A stretch of DNA of 64,000 nucleotides from Paenibacillus kribbensis. GTDB taxonomy: Bacteria; Bacillota; Bacilli; Paenibacillales; Paenibacillaceae. A model generated the notes under the pieces. That model saw only the letters and a program-made list of their open reading frames with translations, did no database searches and had not been told where the DNA came from. The position numbers and the translations under genes are program-made. Shown here in pieces: positions 24,707 to 31,914 of this stretch; position 1 is the stretch's first letter; the number at the start of each line of letters is the position of its first letter. Location of the stretch: NCBI RefSeq assembly GCF_002240415.1, contig NZ_CP020028.1, positions 2,009,501 through 2,073,500 of the forward strand, written 5' to 3'.

Positions 24707-25059
24707 TGAAAGCGACCGTTTATCAGTACGTGTATGTATCAGGCGACAAGACGATGACGCTCGTTATTCTCGTGGATGAGAACGGCAGCGTCATAGATCG
24801 CCATAACGTAACCTACGAAGCTTATCCGCTTATTGACGTTGCTTGGTCTAATTTTGAGCATGTGACGCGCATAGTTCATCGATGCCTCGGAGCAGACATC
24901 GTTGATTATCACTGCAATGTATTAGGCCATTATCAACTTACCAAAAGAGGGAACGGATATGGTCGCAAGCTTGTACAAAATCGGCTGACGGGAAAGCAGA
25001 GTACAAAGATATCATGGTCAAACGCGACGGAGGAAGAACAAGGGGAGGAATCAGCGTGA
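24706..25059 (+). CDS. Hypothetical protein
   Basis: The 117-aa protein starts in a TGATG overlap behind GAGGAGG. It has a beta-rich N-terminal half (QYVYVSGDKTMTLVILVDENG) and a basic, probably disordered tail. Its stop overlaps the GTG start of the cold-shock gene. Function unknown. Confidence 0.6.
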   Translation: MKATVYQYVYVSGDKTMTLVILVDENGSVIDRHNVTYEAYPLIDVAWSNFEHVTRIVHRCLGADIVDYHCNVLGHYQLTKRGNGYGRKLVQNRLTGKQSTKISWSNATEEEQGEESA

Positions 25060-25376
25060 GTAAATTTATCAATTCAAAAACGTGGACAGGCGGCATCGGT
25101 ACGGGTGAGGAGATCGCCAGCATCGGCCCGTCACTCGGTATCAGCCGGAGGAAGTCGGTTGAACTGGCGAGAGTAAAGCGTAAATCCGGCGTAGTTTCGT
25201 ATTTTAGCGATCGGGGTTACGGGTTCATCTCGTCCGGTGATAATCGTGTATTTTTCCATCTATCCGACTGCGAATCATTTGACACGGCAGAAGTGCCGGT
25301 CGGATTGCACGTGAGTTACGTATTAACGGAGGGTAGAGGCGGCAAGCCTGCGGCGAAGGACGTACAAGCAAACTAA
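25056..25376 (+). CDS. Cold-shock-domain nucleic-acid-binding protein
   Basis: The 106-aa protein starts at GTG 25056, overlapping the previous stop (GTGA) with GGGAGGA upstream. The cold-shock fold occupies about residues 45-106: SGVVSYFSDRGYGFISSGDNRVFFHLSD. The RNP1 motif is KxxGFI-like (DRGYGFI) and RNP2 is VFFHL. An added 45-residue N-terminal region is unlike host CspA proteins. It probably binds single-stranded nucleic acid during element replication or expression. Confidence 0.75.
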   Translation: MSKFINSKTWTGGIGTGEEIASIGPSLGISRRKSVELARVKRKSGVVSYFSDRGYGFISSGDNRVFFHLSDCESFDTAEVPVGLHVSYVLTEGRGGKPAAKDVQAN

Positions 25377-25395
25377 ACTAAAAGGGGAAATGAAA

Positions 25396-26277
25396 ATGAG
25401 TTACGCAAAAGCAAAGGCAAGTTTAGAGAGAGCACGCGAAATTGAACAATCCTCAACTGGTATGATGCTGGAATATAAAAGGAAACTCTCCGCTGAAATT
25501 TCACAGATAGAATCGGACCGCCGCCTCACCGAAGATGGCAAGCAGGAGGTCAAAGCCGAAGCTAAACAAAAGCATGCGATTGAATTCTTGCAAAAAACAC
25601 ACACGATGAGACAAGAGTACGTCGCGCACATCAAAAAGACAATCCAGGAAGCCGAAAAGGTGATTTACACGCCGCCGAGAAAGCCGGATGCGACGAAACT
25701 CGGCCGATTTGAGGACGCTTTCCGGTCACTGAAAACGGAATTAATGTTCGCCACGTCGCAGAAGTCGGCGTTTGATAAGCTGCGCGGCTTCATCGAAAAG
25801 TTGGATGACCCGTACCTTGCGAAGCTTGTCCGGGACGACTTTGCGGAGCTCACAACGAAAGTCCTCGCTACTCCAGGGGACGGTAACTCCCAAAAAGGCA
25901 CCGGCGCTGCAGCGGTAACGACTTCCGTCCGTAGAGAACTCGGCGAGATGTACGACGGTTTGATGAGGCCGTTTCAAAGCGAGGATTTTCGCGGGGCCAG
26001 CGAAGTCCTTGAGATTGCGCAAATGCTCGTTGAGGATTCACGCATTCACCGTAGCGTTATCGTAAACAGCGCGGCAGAAGAAACATTCGGGGCGGATTAT
26101 GCGCGCTATATCAACGATACGGATTCGTTTTTTGTTAAACATCCAGAATACACGCCAAAGCCGTTTGTGGACGAAGAGGGGGACCGTATCCGCCAAACTG
26201 AGGAAGACTTGGCTTGGATTTATAAAGACGACGAGAATCCGACGTTAAGCGTTGGGGCAGGAAAGGCGGCGGAGTAA
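25396..26277 (+). CDS. Hypothetical protein, coiled coil plus helical domain (structural-like)
   Basis: The 293-aa protein starts at ATG 25396 behind AAAGGGGAAA. An N-terminal coiled coil (about 5-90) leads to a helical domain (RFEDAFRSLKTELMFATSQKSAFDKL through VRDDFAELTTKVL) and an acidic tail. Its stop overlaps the next ATG. It stands where phages keep minor head or scaffold genes, and the next gene is scaffold-like. I recognise no family. Confidence 0.55.
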   Translation: MSYAKAKASLERAREIEQSSTGMMLEYKRKLSAEISQIESDRRLTEDGKQEVKAEAKQKHAIEFLQKTHTMRQEYVAHIKKTIQEAEKVIYTPPRKPDATKLGRFEDAFRSLKTELMFATSQKSAFDKLRGFIEKLDDPYLAKLVRDDFAELTTKVLATPGDGNSQKGTGAAAVTTSVRRELGEMYDGLMRPFQSEDFRGASEVLEIAQMLVEDSRIHRSVIVNSAAEETFGADYARYINDTDSFFVKHPEYTPKPFVDEEGDRIRQTEEDLAWIYKDDENPTLSVGAGKAAE

Positions 26278-26537
26278 TGAGCGATGGTGTTTTAGAGACC
26301 GCAAATAAACGCCTTGTCCGGGCGGAGTTTCTGGTCGTGTCAAGAAATGCTGGCGTGCTTCCAGATGCACTCGACGCCGCGTACACACTGGCGGACTTGT
26401 CCGGCGTATCCATTGACGATAACGGCAAGGTGTGGGGAGTTGAGGACGCGATTGAAACACTTAGGACTAGGAGTGGTTATTTATTTGCACCAGTAAAGCC
26501 AGCGAAGCCGAAAGCTATTGGCAGTTGGTACTTATAA
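26277..26537 (+). CDS. Small scaffold-like protein
   Basis: The 86-aa protein begins in a TAATGA overlap. Its core (VVSRNAGVLPDALDAAYTLADLSGV, then SIDDNGKVWGVEDAIETLR and GYLF) follows the C-terminal pattern of tailed-phage capsid scaffolding proteins, which have an ALADLSGV-type stretch, a short acidic turn, an ALEALK-type helix and PYLF. Here it stands alone, without a capsid gene. It could interfere with or resize a helper capsid, as SaPI CpmB does; that is a hypothesis. Confidence 0.5.
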   Translation: MSDGVLETANKRLVRAEFLVVSRNAGVLPDALDAAYTLADLSGVSIDDNGKVWGVEDAIETLRTRSGYLFAPVKPAKPKAIGSWYL

Positions 26538-26538
26538 G

Positions 26539-26661
26539 TTGTCAAACGGCGATACGATTACACAAAAAGACCTAGACGACGTAGAACGCCTCACACGCCA
26601 GAATAGTTCGATTGATAATCTCGCCCTTTACACGAGAATTAAACGTGCGTCAACGTCTTAA
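26539..26661 (+). CDS. Possible 40-aa peptide before the tail module
   Basis: A TTG-initiated frame of 40 aa (LDDVERLTRQNSSIDNLALY) fills the gap before a terminator. It has no clear ribosome site, so it may not be translated. Confidence 0.3.
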   Translation: MSNGDTITQKDLDDVERLTRQNSSIDNLALYTRIKRASTS

Positions 26662-26679
26662 CGCTTTATATCGATAACA

Positions 26680-26706
26680 TGGAGGTCCTTCGGGGGCCTC
26701 TTTTTA
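26680..26706 (+). terminator. Terminator before the tail module
   Basis: GAGGTCC, a TTCG tetraloop and GGGGCCTC, then TTTTT. It separates the early run from the tail genes, so those may need antitermination or their own promoter. Confidence 0.75.
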
Positions 26707-26735
26707 ATTCAAAAAAACATACGGGGGCTGAATAT

Positions 26736-27113
26736 ATGACAACAAGCAGACTTGAAGCATTACTCGGAGCCACTACGGATTTACAGGAAGGCGTGTATAT
26801 TCCGCGCTTGGGTACGGACTTCATCGTCAAAGCGCTGGATGAAGACACGCTCGAAAAGGCTCGCGCACAGGCAACAACCGGTAAGGACGGCACGGTCGAC
26901 GAGTCGCTATTTAACCGGCTGCTTATTGTAAAAGCCGTTGCTGACCCGGACCTTAACGATAAGGCGCTTAAAGATCACTACGAAGCGTCCGACGCAGCCG
27001 ATGTCGTCAAAAAAGCGCTGCTACCCGGCGAACAATCCCGCATCGTACAAGCGTTGCTGAGACTGTCCGGATTCGTGGACGATGCGAAGTTGATTGACGA
27101 AGCAAAAAACTGA
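26736..27113 (+). CDS. Tail assembly chaperone, short form
   Basis: The 125-aa product starts at ATG 26736 behind GGGGG; a longer open frame from 26679 overlaps the terminator and is not used. The sequence (TTDLQEGVYIPRLGTDFIVKALDEDTLEKARAQA ... LFNRLLIVKAVADPDL) is typical of XkdN-like/gpG tail assembly chaperones. These proteins coat the tape measure protein and recruit tube subunits. The last codons form A AAA AAC just before the stop, and the -1 frame continues for 54 codons. Confidence 0.8.
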   Translation: MTTSRLEALLGATTDLQEGVYIPRLGTDFIVKALDEDTLEKARAQATTGKDGTVDESLFNRLLIVKAVADPDLNDKALKDHYEASDAADVVKKALLPGEQSRIVQALLRLSGFVDDAKLIDEAKN

Positions 27114-27274
27114 TTAAGTCGGGCGGAGAATCGTACGTGCTGCATGAAATCTTTCAGCGTCACGGCATCCCGCCCGACGAGGTTTACGCCAAAGACCGGA
27201 GACACCGGATGTTTATGTACGCGTCGATGATGCTGCAACTCGAACGTGAAGCGAAGGCGGCGCAACAACGATAG
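26736..27274 (+). CDS. Tail assembly chaperone, frameshifted long form (gpGT-like)
   Basis: A -1 slip at the heptamer 27104-27110 would extend the chaperone from 125 to 179 aa, ending at TAG 27272-27274. The extension has its own phage-like sequence (GESYVLHEIFQRHGIPPDEVYAKD, then MFMYASMMLQLEREAKAA). This is the standard two-product arrangement of lambda G/GT and many Gram-positive phages. Confidence 0.75.
27104..27110 (+). promoter_or_regulatory. Programmed -1 frameshift site A AAA AAC
   Basis: The heptamer is in the correct phase (GCA AAA AAC TGA) directly before the zero-frame stop. After the slip, reading continues from CTG 27110. Confidence 0.8.
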
Positions 27275-27284
27275 GAGGAGTAAT

Positions 27285-27635
27285 ATGTCGGACAATATTA
27301 CGGTAGCTTTCGAGCGCGTAGTCCCGATCGCGAACTTACTCGCGGAGATCATTACGTACACTCGGCCGGGTAACTATAGATTTCGGACAAACCATGCGGA
27401 GCAGTACGCAACGTGGACGGAGACAGCCGCACAGTTTGAAGCTTCCGGGGTTCACTCAATTAAGACCGTGAGTTATCACATGCGTAGGCTTTCGGATGCG
27501 CTTGAGAAAGCGGATAACGCTGTGGATCGCGGTCGAAATGCAATGAGGCAGACGCTAACCGTACACGATGCGCTGCGTAAGTTGCTGCGTGCGATCGATC
27601 GTTATCGGGAATGGGTGATTCGTCATCGCGTTTGA
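27285..27635 (+). CDS. Small helical protein between chaperone and tape measure
   Basis: The 116-aa protein starts at ATG 27285 after AGGAGGAG; the open frame from 27246 overlaps the chaperone extension. It is almost entirely helical and basic (HMRRLSDALEKADNAVDRGRNA). Some tail modules have a small extra gene here. No family recognised. Confidence 0.6.
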   Translation: MSDNITVAFERVVPIANLLAEIITYTRPGNYRFRTNHAEQYATWTETAAQFEASGVHSIKTVSYHMRRLSDALEKADNAVDRGRNAMRQTLTVHDALRKLLRAIDRYREWVIRHRV

Positions 27636-27666
27636 TATTACGGGTTATCTGCGCCTGAAGGACGAA

Positions 27667-29772
27667 ATGTCCGGAAAGCTTAGTAAAGCGATGGGCGGAA
27701 TGGTTAAGTTCGGAGCAGCGGCGGGCCTTCTCGGGTCTGCCGTTTCTGCTGTTGCGGTGGCAGGGAATAGTGTTAAGAAAGCGATGGACTTCGAAAGCCA
27801 AATGTCCACGATCAAGGCGCTGACGGGGTCTACAGACGAACAAATGAAGCAGATGCAGAAACTCGCGCTAGAGCAGGGAATGGCTACTAAATATAGCGCT
27901 ATGGAAGCGGCACAAGGGATCGAGGAACTTCTCAAGTCGGGCATGTCCACCGCGCAAGTAATGAATGGTGGGCTTAACTCCGCATTGAACCTAGCCACAG
28001 CCGGGGGACTTGAACTGGCGGAATCTGCGGAAATTATGTCGACCTCGCTCAACTCGTTTAAGAAAGAAGGCTTAACCGCAGCTCAAGCGGCTGATATTCT
28101 CGCCGGTACTGCGAACGCATCTGCTACGGACGTTCACGATTTGCGTTATTCATTGGCGCAAGTTGGTTCCGTGGCTGACCAGGTCGGTATGTCGTTCCGT
28201 GATACGAATACCGCGCTTGGACTTTTCGCAAACAACGGCGTTAAAGGTGAGCAAGCAGGTACTTCTTTGAAGACTATGTTGTCTAATCTCGCGCCAATGA
28301 CGGATAAAGCATACGCCTTGTTCGAGGACTTCAATTTGCTGACCGTAAATACTACGGATGCTCTCGCTTTTATGGCGAAGAAAGGCATTAAGTCTACGGG
28401 GACCTCCGTCCAGGCAGTCACGAAGGACATCGAGAAGTACGTTGCAGCTCAGACGGGACTCAAGGTCGGAACGTCTAAGGCCGCGAAGGAAACGAAGAAA
28501 TTCCTGACAGCGAGCAACCTCATTCACTCGGCGTTTTACGATAACAAGGGCGAGATTAAAGACTTGGCACAAGTAGCGGATTTGCTGAGGGATCGCTTCG
28601 GGAAATTAACCGCCGAACAGCGTCAAACCTATATGTACTCGATGTTCGGGTCCGATGCGATTCGCGCGGGAAATATTCTCTTCAAAGAGGGCGCAGCAGG
28701 AGTTAAGAAGTTTCAAAAGGAAATGGCGAATGTAAGTGCGCTTAGTGTTGCGAAAGAAAAAATGAATAATGCAGCAGGTGCAGTGGAGCAATTTTCCGGA
28801 GCCCTAGAGACATTGCAAATTTCCGCCCTAATGCCGACCATGCCACTAATAACGGCGCTGGCGAATAAAGGGTCCGAGCTCGCTATTCAATTAAATAACT
28901 GGCTAGACTCCGATCAAGCAAAAGCGTGGGGCAATGCGATTAAGTCCACGTTTACCGGCGTCATGGCTGCGTTGGCTCCTGTTGGTCAGGCTGTAATGAA
29001 CGGTGTTAAATCGTGGCTTCCGAATGCGCAAGCGATATGGACCGCACTCGTAAACGGGGTCACGAACGTAGTTGGCATATTTAAAAGCTACTTTCCGCAG
29101 ATATCGAGCGCTCTCCAATCGGCTTGGACGTTTATGCAGCCGGTATTTACGTTGGTCCAATCGGCCATCAAGGCGATCGGTGAGGTTGTGGTCGCGGTAT
29201 TGCCTACTGTTCTGGACATCTTTAACACGGTGTTCCCGATTGCGGCCAAGCTCGTCGGATACCTCGCACAAGGGATTAAGTTCCTCATAGACAATGTTGT
29301 GAGGCCAATGCTTCCAACGTTGGGCGAGGCATTTTCGTCTGCGTGGGTTACCGTTAAGCCTATCCTGAAGTTCATGGAGGCGGCGATTGATGCGGTGGCC
29401 TCTGCAATCGAGTACGCGTATAAGAAATGGCAAGAGTTCAAAAACTCAGACGCGGCTCAGGTATTATCTGGTAATTTCTCGTTAGGTATGCCGGAGGCTT
29501 TTGGTGGAGACGGCGTTATTCAAGTCGAACGTCCAGATGCGAATGGTCATGCAGGCGGACTCGACCGAGTTCCGTATAATGACTATCCTGCGCGCCTCCA
29601 TAAGGACGAAACAGTCCTCACTAAGCATGAAGCGTCCGAGTGGCGCGATCAACAGCGTGGTAAGGGTAGTTCAGGAGGCGTGAACATATATCTCGGCGGG
29701 GTCACGATTAACAACGATTCTGACATCGAGGTACTGTGTGGGCGTCTTGTAAAAGCGTTGTCACGTGCTTAA
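27667..29772 (+). CDS. Phage tail tape measure protein (TP901 type)
   Basis: The 701-aa protein has the conserved TP901-type N-terminal core at about 30-330 (FESQMSTIKALTG, ATKYSAMEAAQGIEELLKSG, LTAAQAADILAGTANAS, TDVHDLRYSLAQVG). A run of hydrophobic helices follows (about 380-570), then the usual C-terminal end (GHAGGLDRVPYNDYPARLHKDE, ALSRA). It is full length with both ends intact. Tape measure length sets tail length at about 1.5 angstrom per residue, so this one predicts a tail near 105 nm. A GAAGGA site precedes ATG 27667. No other tail structural gene is present in the element. Confidence 0.9.
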   Translation: MSGKLSKAMGGMVKFGAAAGLLGSAVSAVAVAGNSVKKAMDFESQMSTIKALTGSTDEQMKQMQKLALEQGMATKYSAMEAAQGIEELLKSGMSTAQVMNGGLNSALNLATAGGLELAESAEIMSTSLNSFKKEGLTAAQAADILAGTANASATDVHDLRYSLAQVGSVADQVGMSFRDTNTALGLFANNGVKGEQAGTSLKTMLSNLAPMTDKAYALFEDFNLLTVNTTDALAFMAKKGIKSTGTSVQAVTKDIEKYVAAQTGLKVGTSKAAKETKKFLTASNLIHSAFYDNKGEIKDLAQVADLLRDRFGKLTAEQRQTYMYSMFGSDAIRAGNILFKEGAAGVKKFQKEMANVSALSVAKEKMNNAAGAVEQFSGALETLQISALMPTMPLITALANKGSELAIQLNNWLDSDQAKAWGNAIKSTFTGVMAALAPVGQAVMNGVKSWLPNAQAIWTALVNGVTNVVGIFKSYFPQISSALQSAWTFMQPVFTLVQSAIKAIGEVVVAVLPTVLDIFNTVFPIAAKLVGYLAQGIKFLIDNVVRPMLPTLGEAFSSAWVTVKPILKFMEAAIDAVASAIEYAYKKWQEFKNSDAAQVLSGNFSLGMPEAFGGDGVIQVERPDANGHAGGLDRVPYNDYPARLHKDETVLTKHEASEWRDQQRGKGSSGGVNIYLGGVTINNDSDIEVLCGRLVKALSRA

Positions 29773-29829
29773 TCTTCACAGGCGGGCTGCGGCTCGCTCT
29801 TTTTTACATACGGAAGGAGTTGCGTTACA

Positions 29830-30132
29830 ATGACGAATAAGAAACGCAAAAGACGCGCACGGCCACCGCTTGACGAGCGTCATAGGCTTGCAATCGAAAT
29901 GCTAGCGCGCAAGGGCGTACATTACACGATGGATGAAATTGCGGCTCTATGCGGAGTTGATAGGCGGACATTGTACCGCTGGAGGCAGCGTGAGGATTTT
30001 AATAAAGAATACGAGAGGGTACACCGAGGGTTCATATCCGCAATACGCCGACGACATAGGAGTGCGGTAGATTGGCTTGCGCTTTCAGCGGATGAAATCA
30101 CGGAGAGATGCCGAATGTTCGGCCTTATTTAA
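29830..30132 (+). CDS. TerS-like helix-turn-helix protein
   Basis: The 100-aa basic protein has a clear HTH: DERHRLAIEMLARKGVHYTMDEIAALCGVDRRTLYRWRQREDF, split by the turn around LCGV. This pattern is shared by small terminase subunits of the phBC6A51 type and by related transposase-like HTHs. Position at the element end beside a long non-coding tract fits a packaging role, as in SaPI-type islands that carry TerS. Terminase identity is an inference. Confidence 0.55.
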   Translation: MTNKKRKRRARPPLDERHRLAIEMLARKGVHYTMDEIAALCGVDRRTLYRWRQREDFNKEYERVHRGFISAIRRRHRSAVDWLALSADEITERCRMFGLI

Positions 30133-30560
30133 GCTACGAGTCGGTTCGGATTCATACCGTATGCGAAATCGGTTGAAATGGCGTTATATCAGCGATATAT
30201 AAGGCTTTAGCGGCTAGTTATCGTGTCCCAAAAGTGTATTTTATAGCGAATTTTTCTACACGAAGCTCCTGACGCGTGACCCCTCCGAAATTTTTCATAT
30301 ACGAAAGCGTGCTTATAGCTGAGAGTCCAGTTGGGGCGCGGAGTCTCGCAGTTTTATAGCTACGGAAACTTTCGGGTGTGGCGGATTTACGTTACACATT
30401 CCGGTTGCATACGCAATGCATAACGGACGTGGTAACCAGCGCATTCCACTGCATATGTTACCAGCGGGTAGGTGGCCAGAGAGAGCGGAAATCTGCGTAG
30501 CTACGGGATTTATACGGTTTAATACGCTGGTAATGTATATACAGTGCATAGGGTACGTTT

Positions 30561-30839
30561 ATGCAGCGCAGTATCAACCGCATAACGGCGCGGGTTCCGG
30601 GCGCAGACATATACGCAAAAGCTGAGTTTTGTGAACATGTCCGTGCATATTCGGTGTATAAAAGGTGGGCGGGTGGTACGTACGGCAGCGCGTGTCCGAT
30701 TGAAAACAACGCTTATTTACGCTATCAAAAGCGAATGAATAAGCGTATTTTTGCGTGGAGATTGCGAGGGCCGTACCCCCAAGGCCCCTGTGCGACGGGC
30801 CGAAATCTGGTGCGTAAGAAATCGGCGTATCAAAATTAA
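30561..30839 (+). CDS. Doubtful small gene before the right-end terminator
   Basis: A 92-aa frame ends 14 bases before a strong terminator and uses element-like codons. There is no recognisable ribosome site or family. The terminator could instead end an RNA. Confidence 0.3.
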   Translation: MQRSINRITARVPGADIYAKAEFCEHVRAYSVYKRWAGGTYGSACPIENNAYLRYQKRMNKRIFAWRLRGPYPQGPCATGRNLVRKKSAYQN

Positions 30840-30853
30840 ATTCCGGAAATTAT

Positions 30854-30896
30854 AAAGCGCTCGTCTACGGTAATGATCCGTGGGCGGGCGCTTTTT
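30854..30896 (+). terminator. Strong terminator near the element right end
   Basis: AAAGCGC.CG.CTACGG pairs with CCGTGG.CG.GCGCTTTTT, giving a long near-perfect stem and a T-run. It marks the end of a rightward transcript. Confidence 0.8.
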
Positions 30897-31048
30897 CTTC
30901 GTTTATAGGCGTTGCATACCGGTATTATTTACCGTATAATATAACAGTAGCAACCGCACAGGAGCGGGAGCCTACGAAATCACATCACGCATAAATGAAC
31001 GGTGAGGTCCTCGGGCACTTGTCGTCAGTTTAACGTATATAATTGATA

Positions 31049-31061
31049 TAAAACGTTGATA
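31049..31061 (+). repeat. Terminal inverted repeat, right
   Basis: TAAAACGTTGATA is the exact reverse complement of the left copy at 14819-14831. Confidence 0.5.
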
Positions 31062-31095
31062 CAGCGGGGTTTCTAAACGCTTACTAAGCGTAAGT

Positions 31096-31154
31096 GACTT
31101 AAAATCCTGCGGTAGGTGACTACCGTACCGGTTCGATCCCGGTCCTCGGCATAT
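31096..31154 (+). repeat. attR core, direct repeat copy 2 (tRNA-Leu 3' fragment)
   Basis: The 59-bp copy holds only the 3' part of tRNA-Leu, so it is not a functional tRNA. The host terminator follows at 31169. Confidence 0.95.
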
Positions 31155-31168
31155 TTATTTATCGCATG

Positions 31169-31195
31169 AAACCCTTGATACTCAAGGGTTTTTTG
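31169..31195 (+). terminator. Original host terminator of tRNA-Leu, displaced by the element
   Basis: AACCCTTGA and TCAAGGGTT form a perfect stem with a TTTTTTG tail directly behind attR. Before integration it would have ended the tRNA transcript. Confidence 0.75.
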
Positions 31196-31285
31196 CTTTT
31201 TTAGGAATTGAGATCATAGCACCCATTTATAGGGGACGAGCGCTTTTTTCGCTTTTGGGGACGGATTGGGGATGAACTTTAAAGT

Positions 31286-31453
31286 TACGCATACTTGGAC
31301 AATTCGGGAATTTTACATCTTCATCCGCTGGAAAGTGAAGCGGCCAAGCATGGCAAGTATGTCGGCACGAATCTGGATTATGACGAAAGCGGCTTCCCAA
31401 TCATTGGCGGCGAAGGCGTAGTTTACTATATAGACAAAACACAGCCTATGTAA
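31286..31453 (+). pseudogene. Remnant of an unknown protein, C-terminal end
   Basis: A 55-codon frame without start (YAYLDNSGILHLHPLESEAA, ending YYIDKTQPM) has coding character and a proper stop. It looks like the surviving C-terminus of a small protein. No family is named. Confidence 0.45.
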
Positions 31454-31629
31454 ACGGAAATGAACATGATAGTTCGCTGTACCAAGTGGTCTTAAAGCAT
31501 TAGCTGGCCAGCTTCAGTAATTTTTTTAAACCAAAACTAAACCGAAGACAGGACTCAGGGGGTAATATAAACCCAGAGCAAGAAGGATGCCCATTTAAGA
31601 CCCAATCCGGGCATGGGGATTAGTGGTAG

Positions 31630-31857
31630 CCGCATGTTATAAATTACCGATCACTACATAAGAGCAGTAATTCGGAACGTTCCAAAAGAGTACAGAGCGC
31701 TCCAGTTGTTGAAGAGGAACCAGAAATACCAGACGATGAAGGTTTGACCCCGAAACAACGCATATTCGTAATGGAATATTTGAGAGATTTTAATGCAACC
31801 AGAGCGGCAGTGTCCGCAGGGTACAGCAAGAAGACTGCACACACTAATAATAACTAA
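31630..31857 (+). pseudogene. Terminase small subunit fragment
   Basis: The frame reads LTPKQRIFVMEYLRDFNATR AAVSAGYSKKTAH, split here for length, which is the N-terminal HTH of Terminase_2 small subunits, followed by a premature TAA. The start and the C-terminal two thirds are missing. It belongs to an old prophage and not to the tRNA-Leu element. Confidence 0.8.
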
Positions 31858-31914
31858 CAGTTTTTTCTTCATGTTCCTATCCTTTTTAATCCGTCTTACA
31901 TATCAAATCCTCAT

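Larger units (their letters stand above)
30133..31095. other. Mostly non-coding right end of the element
   Basis: No conserved gene is seen over about 960 bp. It contains several inverted repeats, among them GGTAAC...GTTACC at about 30430-30466, ACGCTTA-C-TAAGCGT at 31077-31091 next to attR, and the terminal inverted repeat at 31049-31061. Origin or packaging (pac) sequence is possible. One weak frame is listed separately. Confidence 0.55.
14763..31154 (+). mobile_element. 16.3-kb integrated element in tRNA-Leu, satellite-like
   Basis: Exact 59-bp direct repeats (14763-14821 and 31096-31154; offset 16,333 bp) bound it, with the integrase gene just inside the left copy. The order is: integrase; toxin and holin; leftward DUF3102 and repressor; a rightward run of small genes; primase; cold-shock protein; scaffold-like; tail chaperone; tape measure; TerS-like protein. 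I find no large terminase, portal, capsid, tube, baseplate or endolysin gene. Intact genes, tight overlaps and perfect repeats point to a recent functional element rather than a decayed prophage. The classification as a phage satellite is inference. Confidence 0.85.

Noticed and set aside
26679..26735. Longer start for the tail chaperone
   Set aside because: The extra codons lie in the terminator hairpin and lack a ribosome site; ATG 26736 has one.
27667..27669. +1 frameshift joining the 116-aa gene to the tape measure
   Set aside because: The frames overlap briefly, but a GAAGGA ribosome site before ATG 27667 makes independent initiation simpler.
30313..30709. Overlapping minus- and plus-strand frames at the element right end
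   Set aside because: Several frames overlap with none favoured by ribosome sites or codon use; kept as non-coding except one weak candidate at 30561.
14763..31154. Conjugative element (ICE) interpretation
   Set aside because: No relaxase, coupling protein or type IV secretion genes are seen; the tail and TerS-like genes point to phage biology.
14763..31154. CRISPR array or restriction-modification system in the element
   Set aside because: No spaced repeats with unique spacers and no recognisable nuclease, helicase or methylase genes were found.
31096..31154. Second functional tRNA-Leu at the right end
   Set aside because: Only the 3' 56 bases of the tRNA are present; the 5' acceptor and D-arm are missing.
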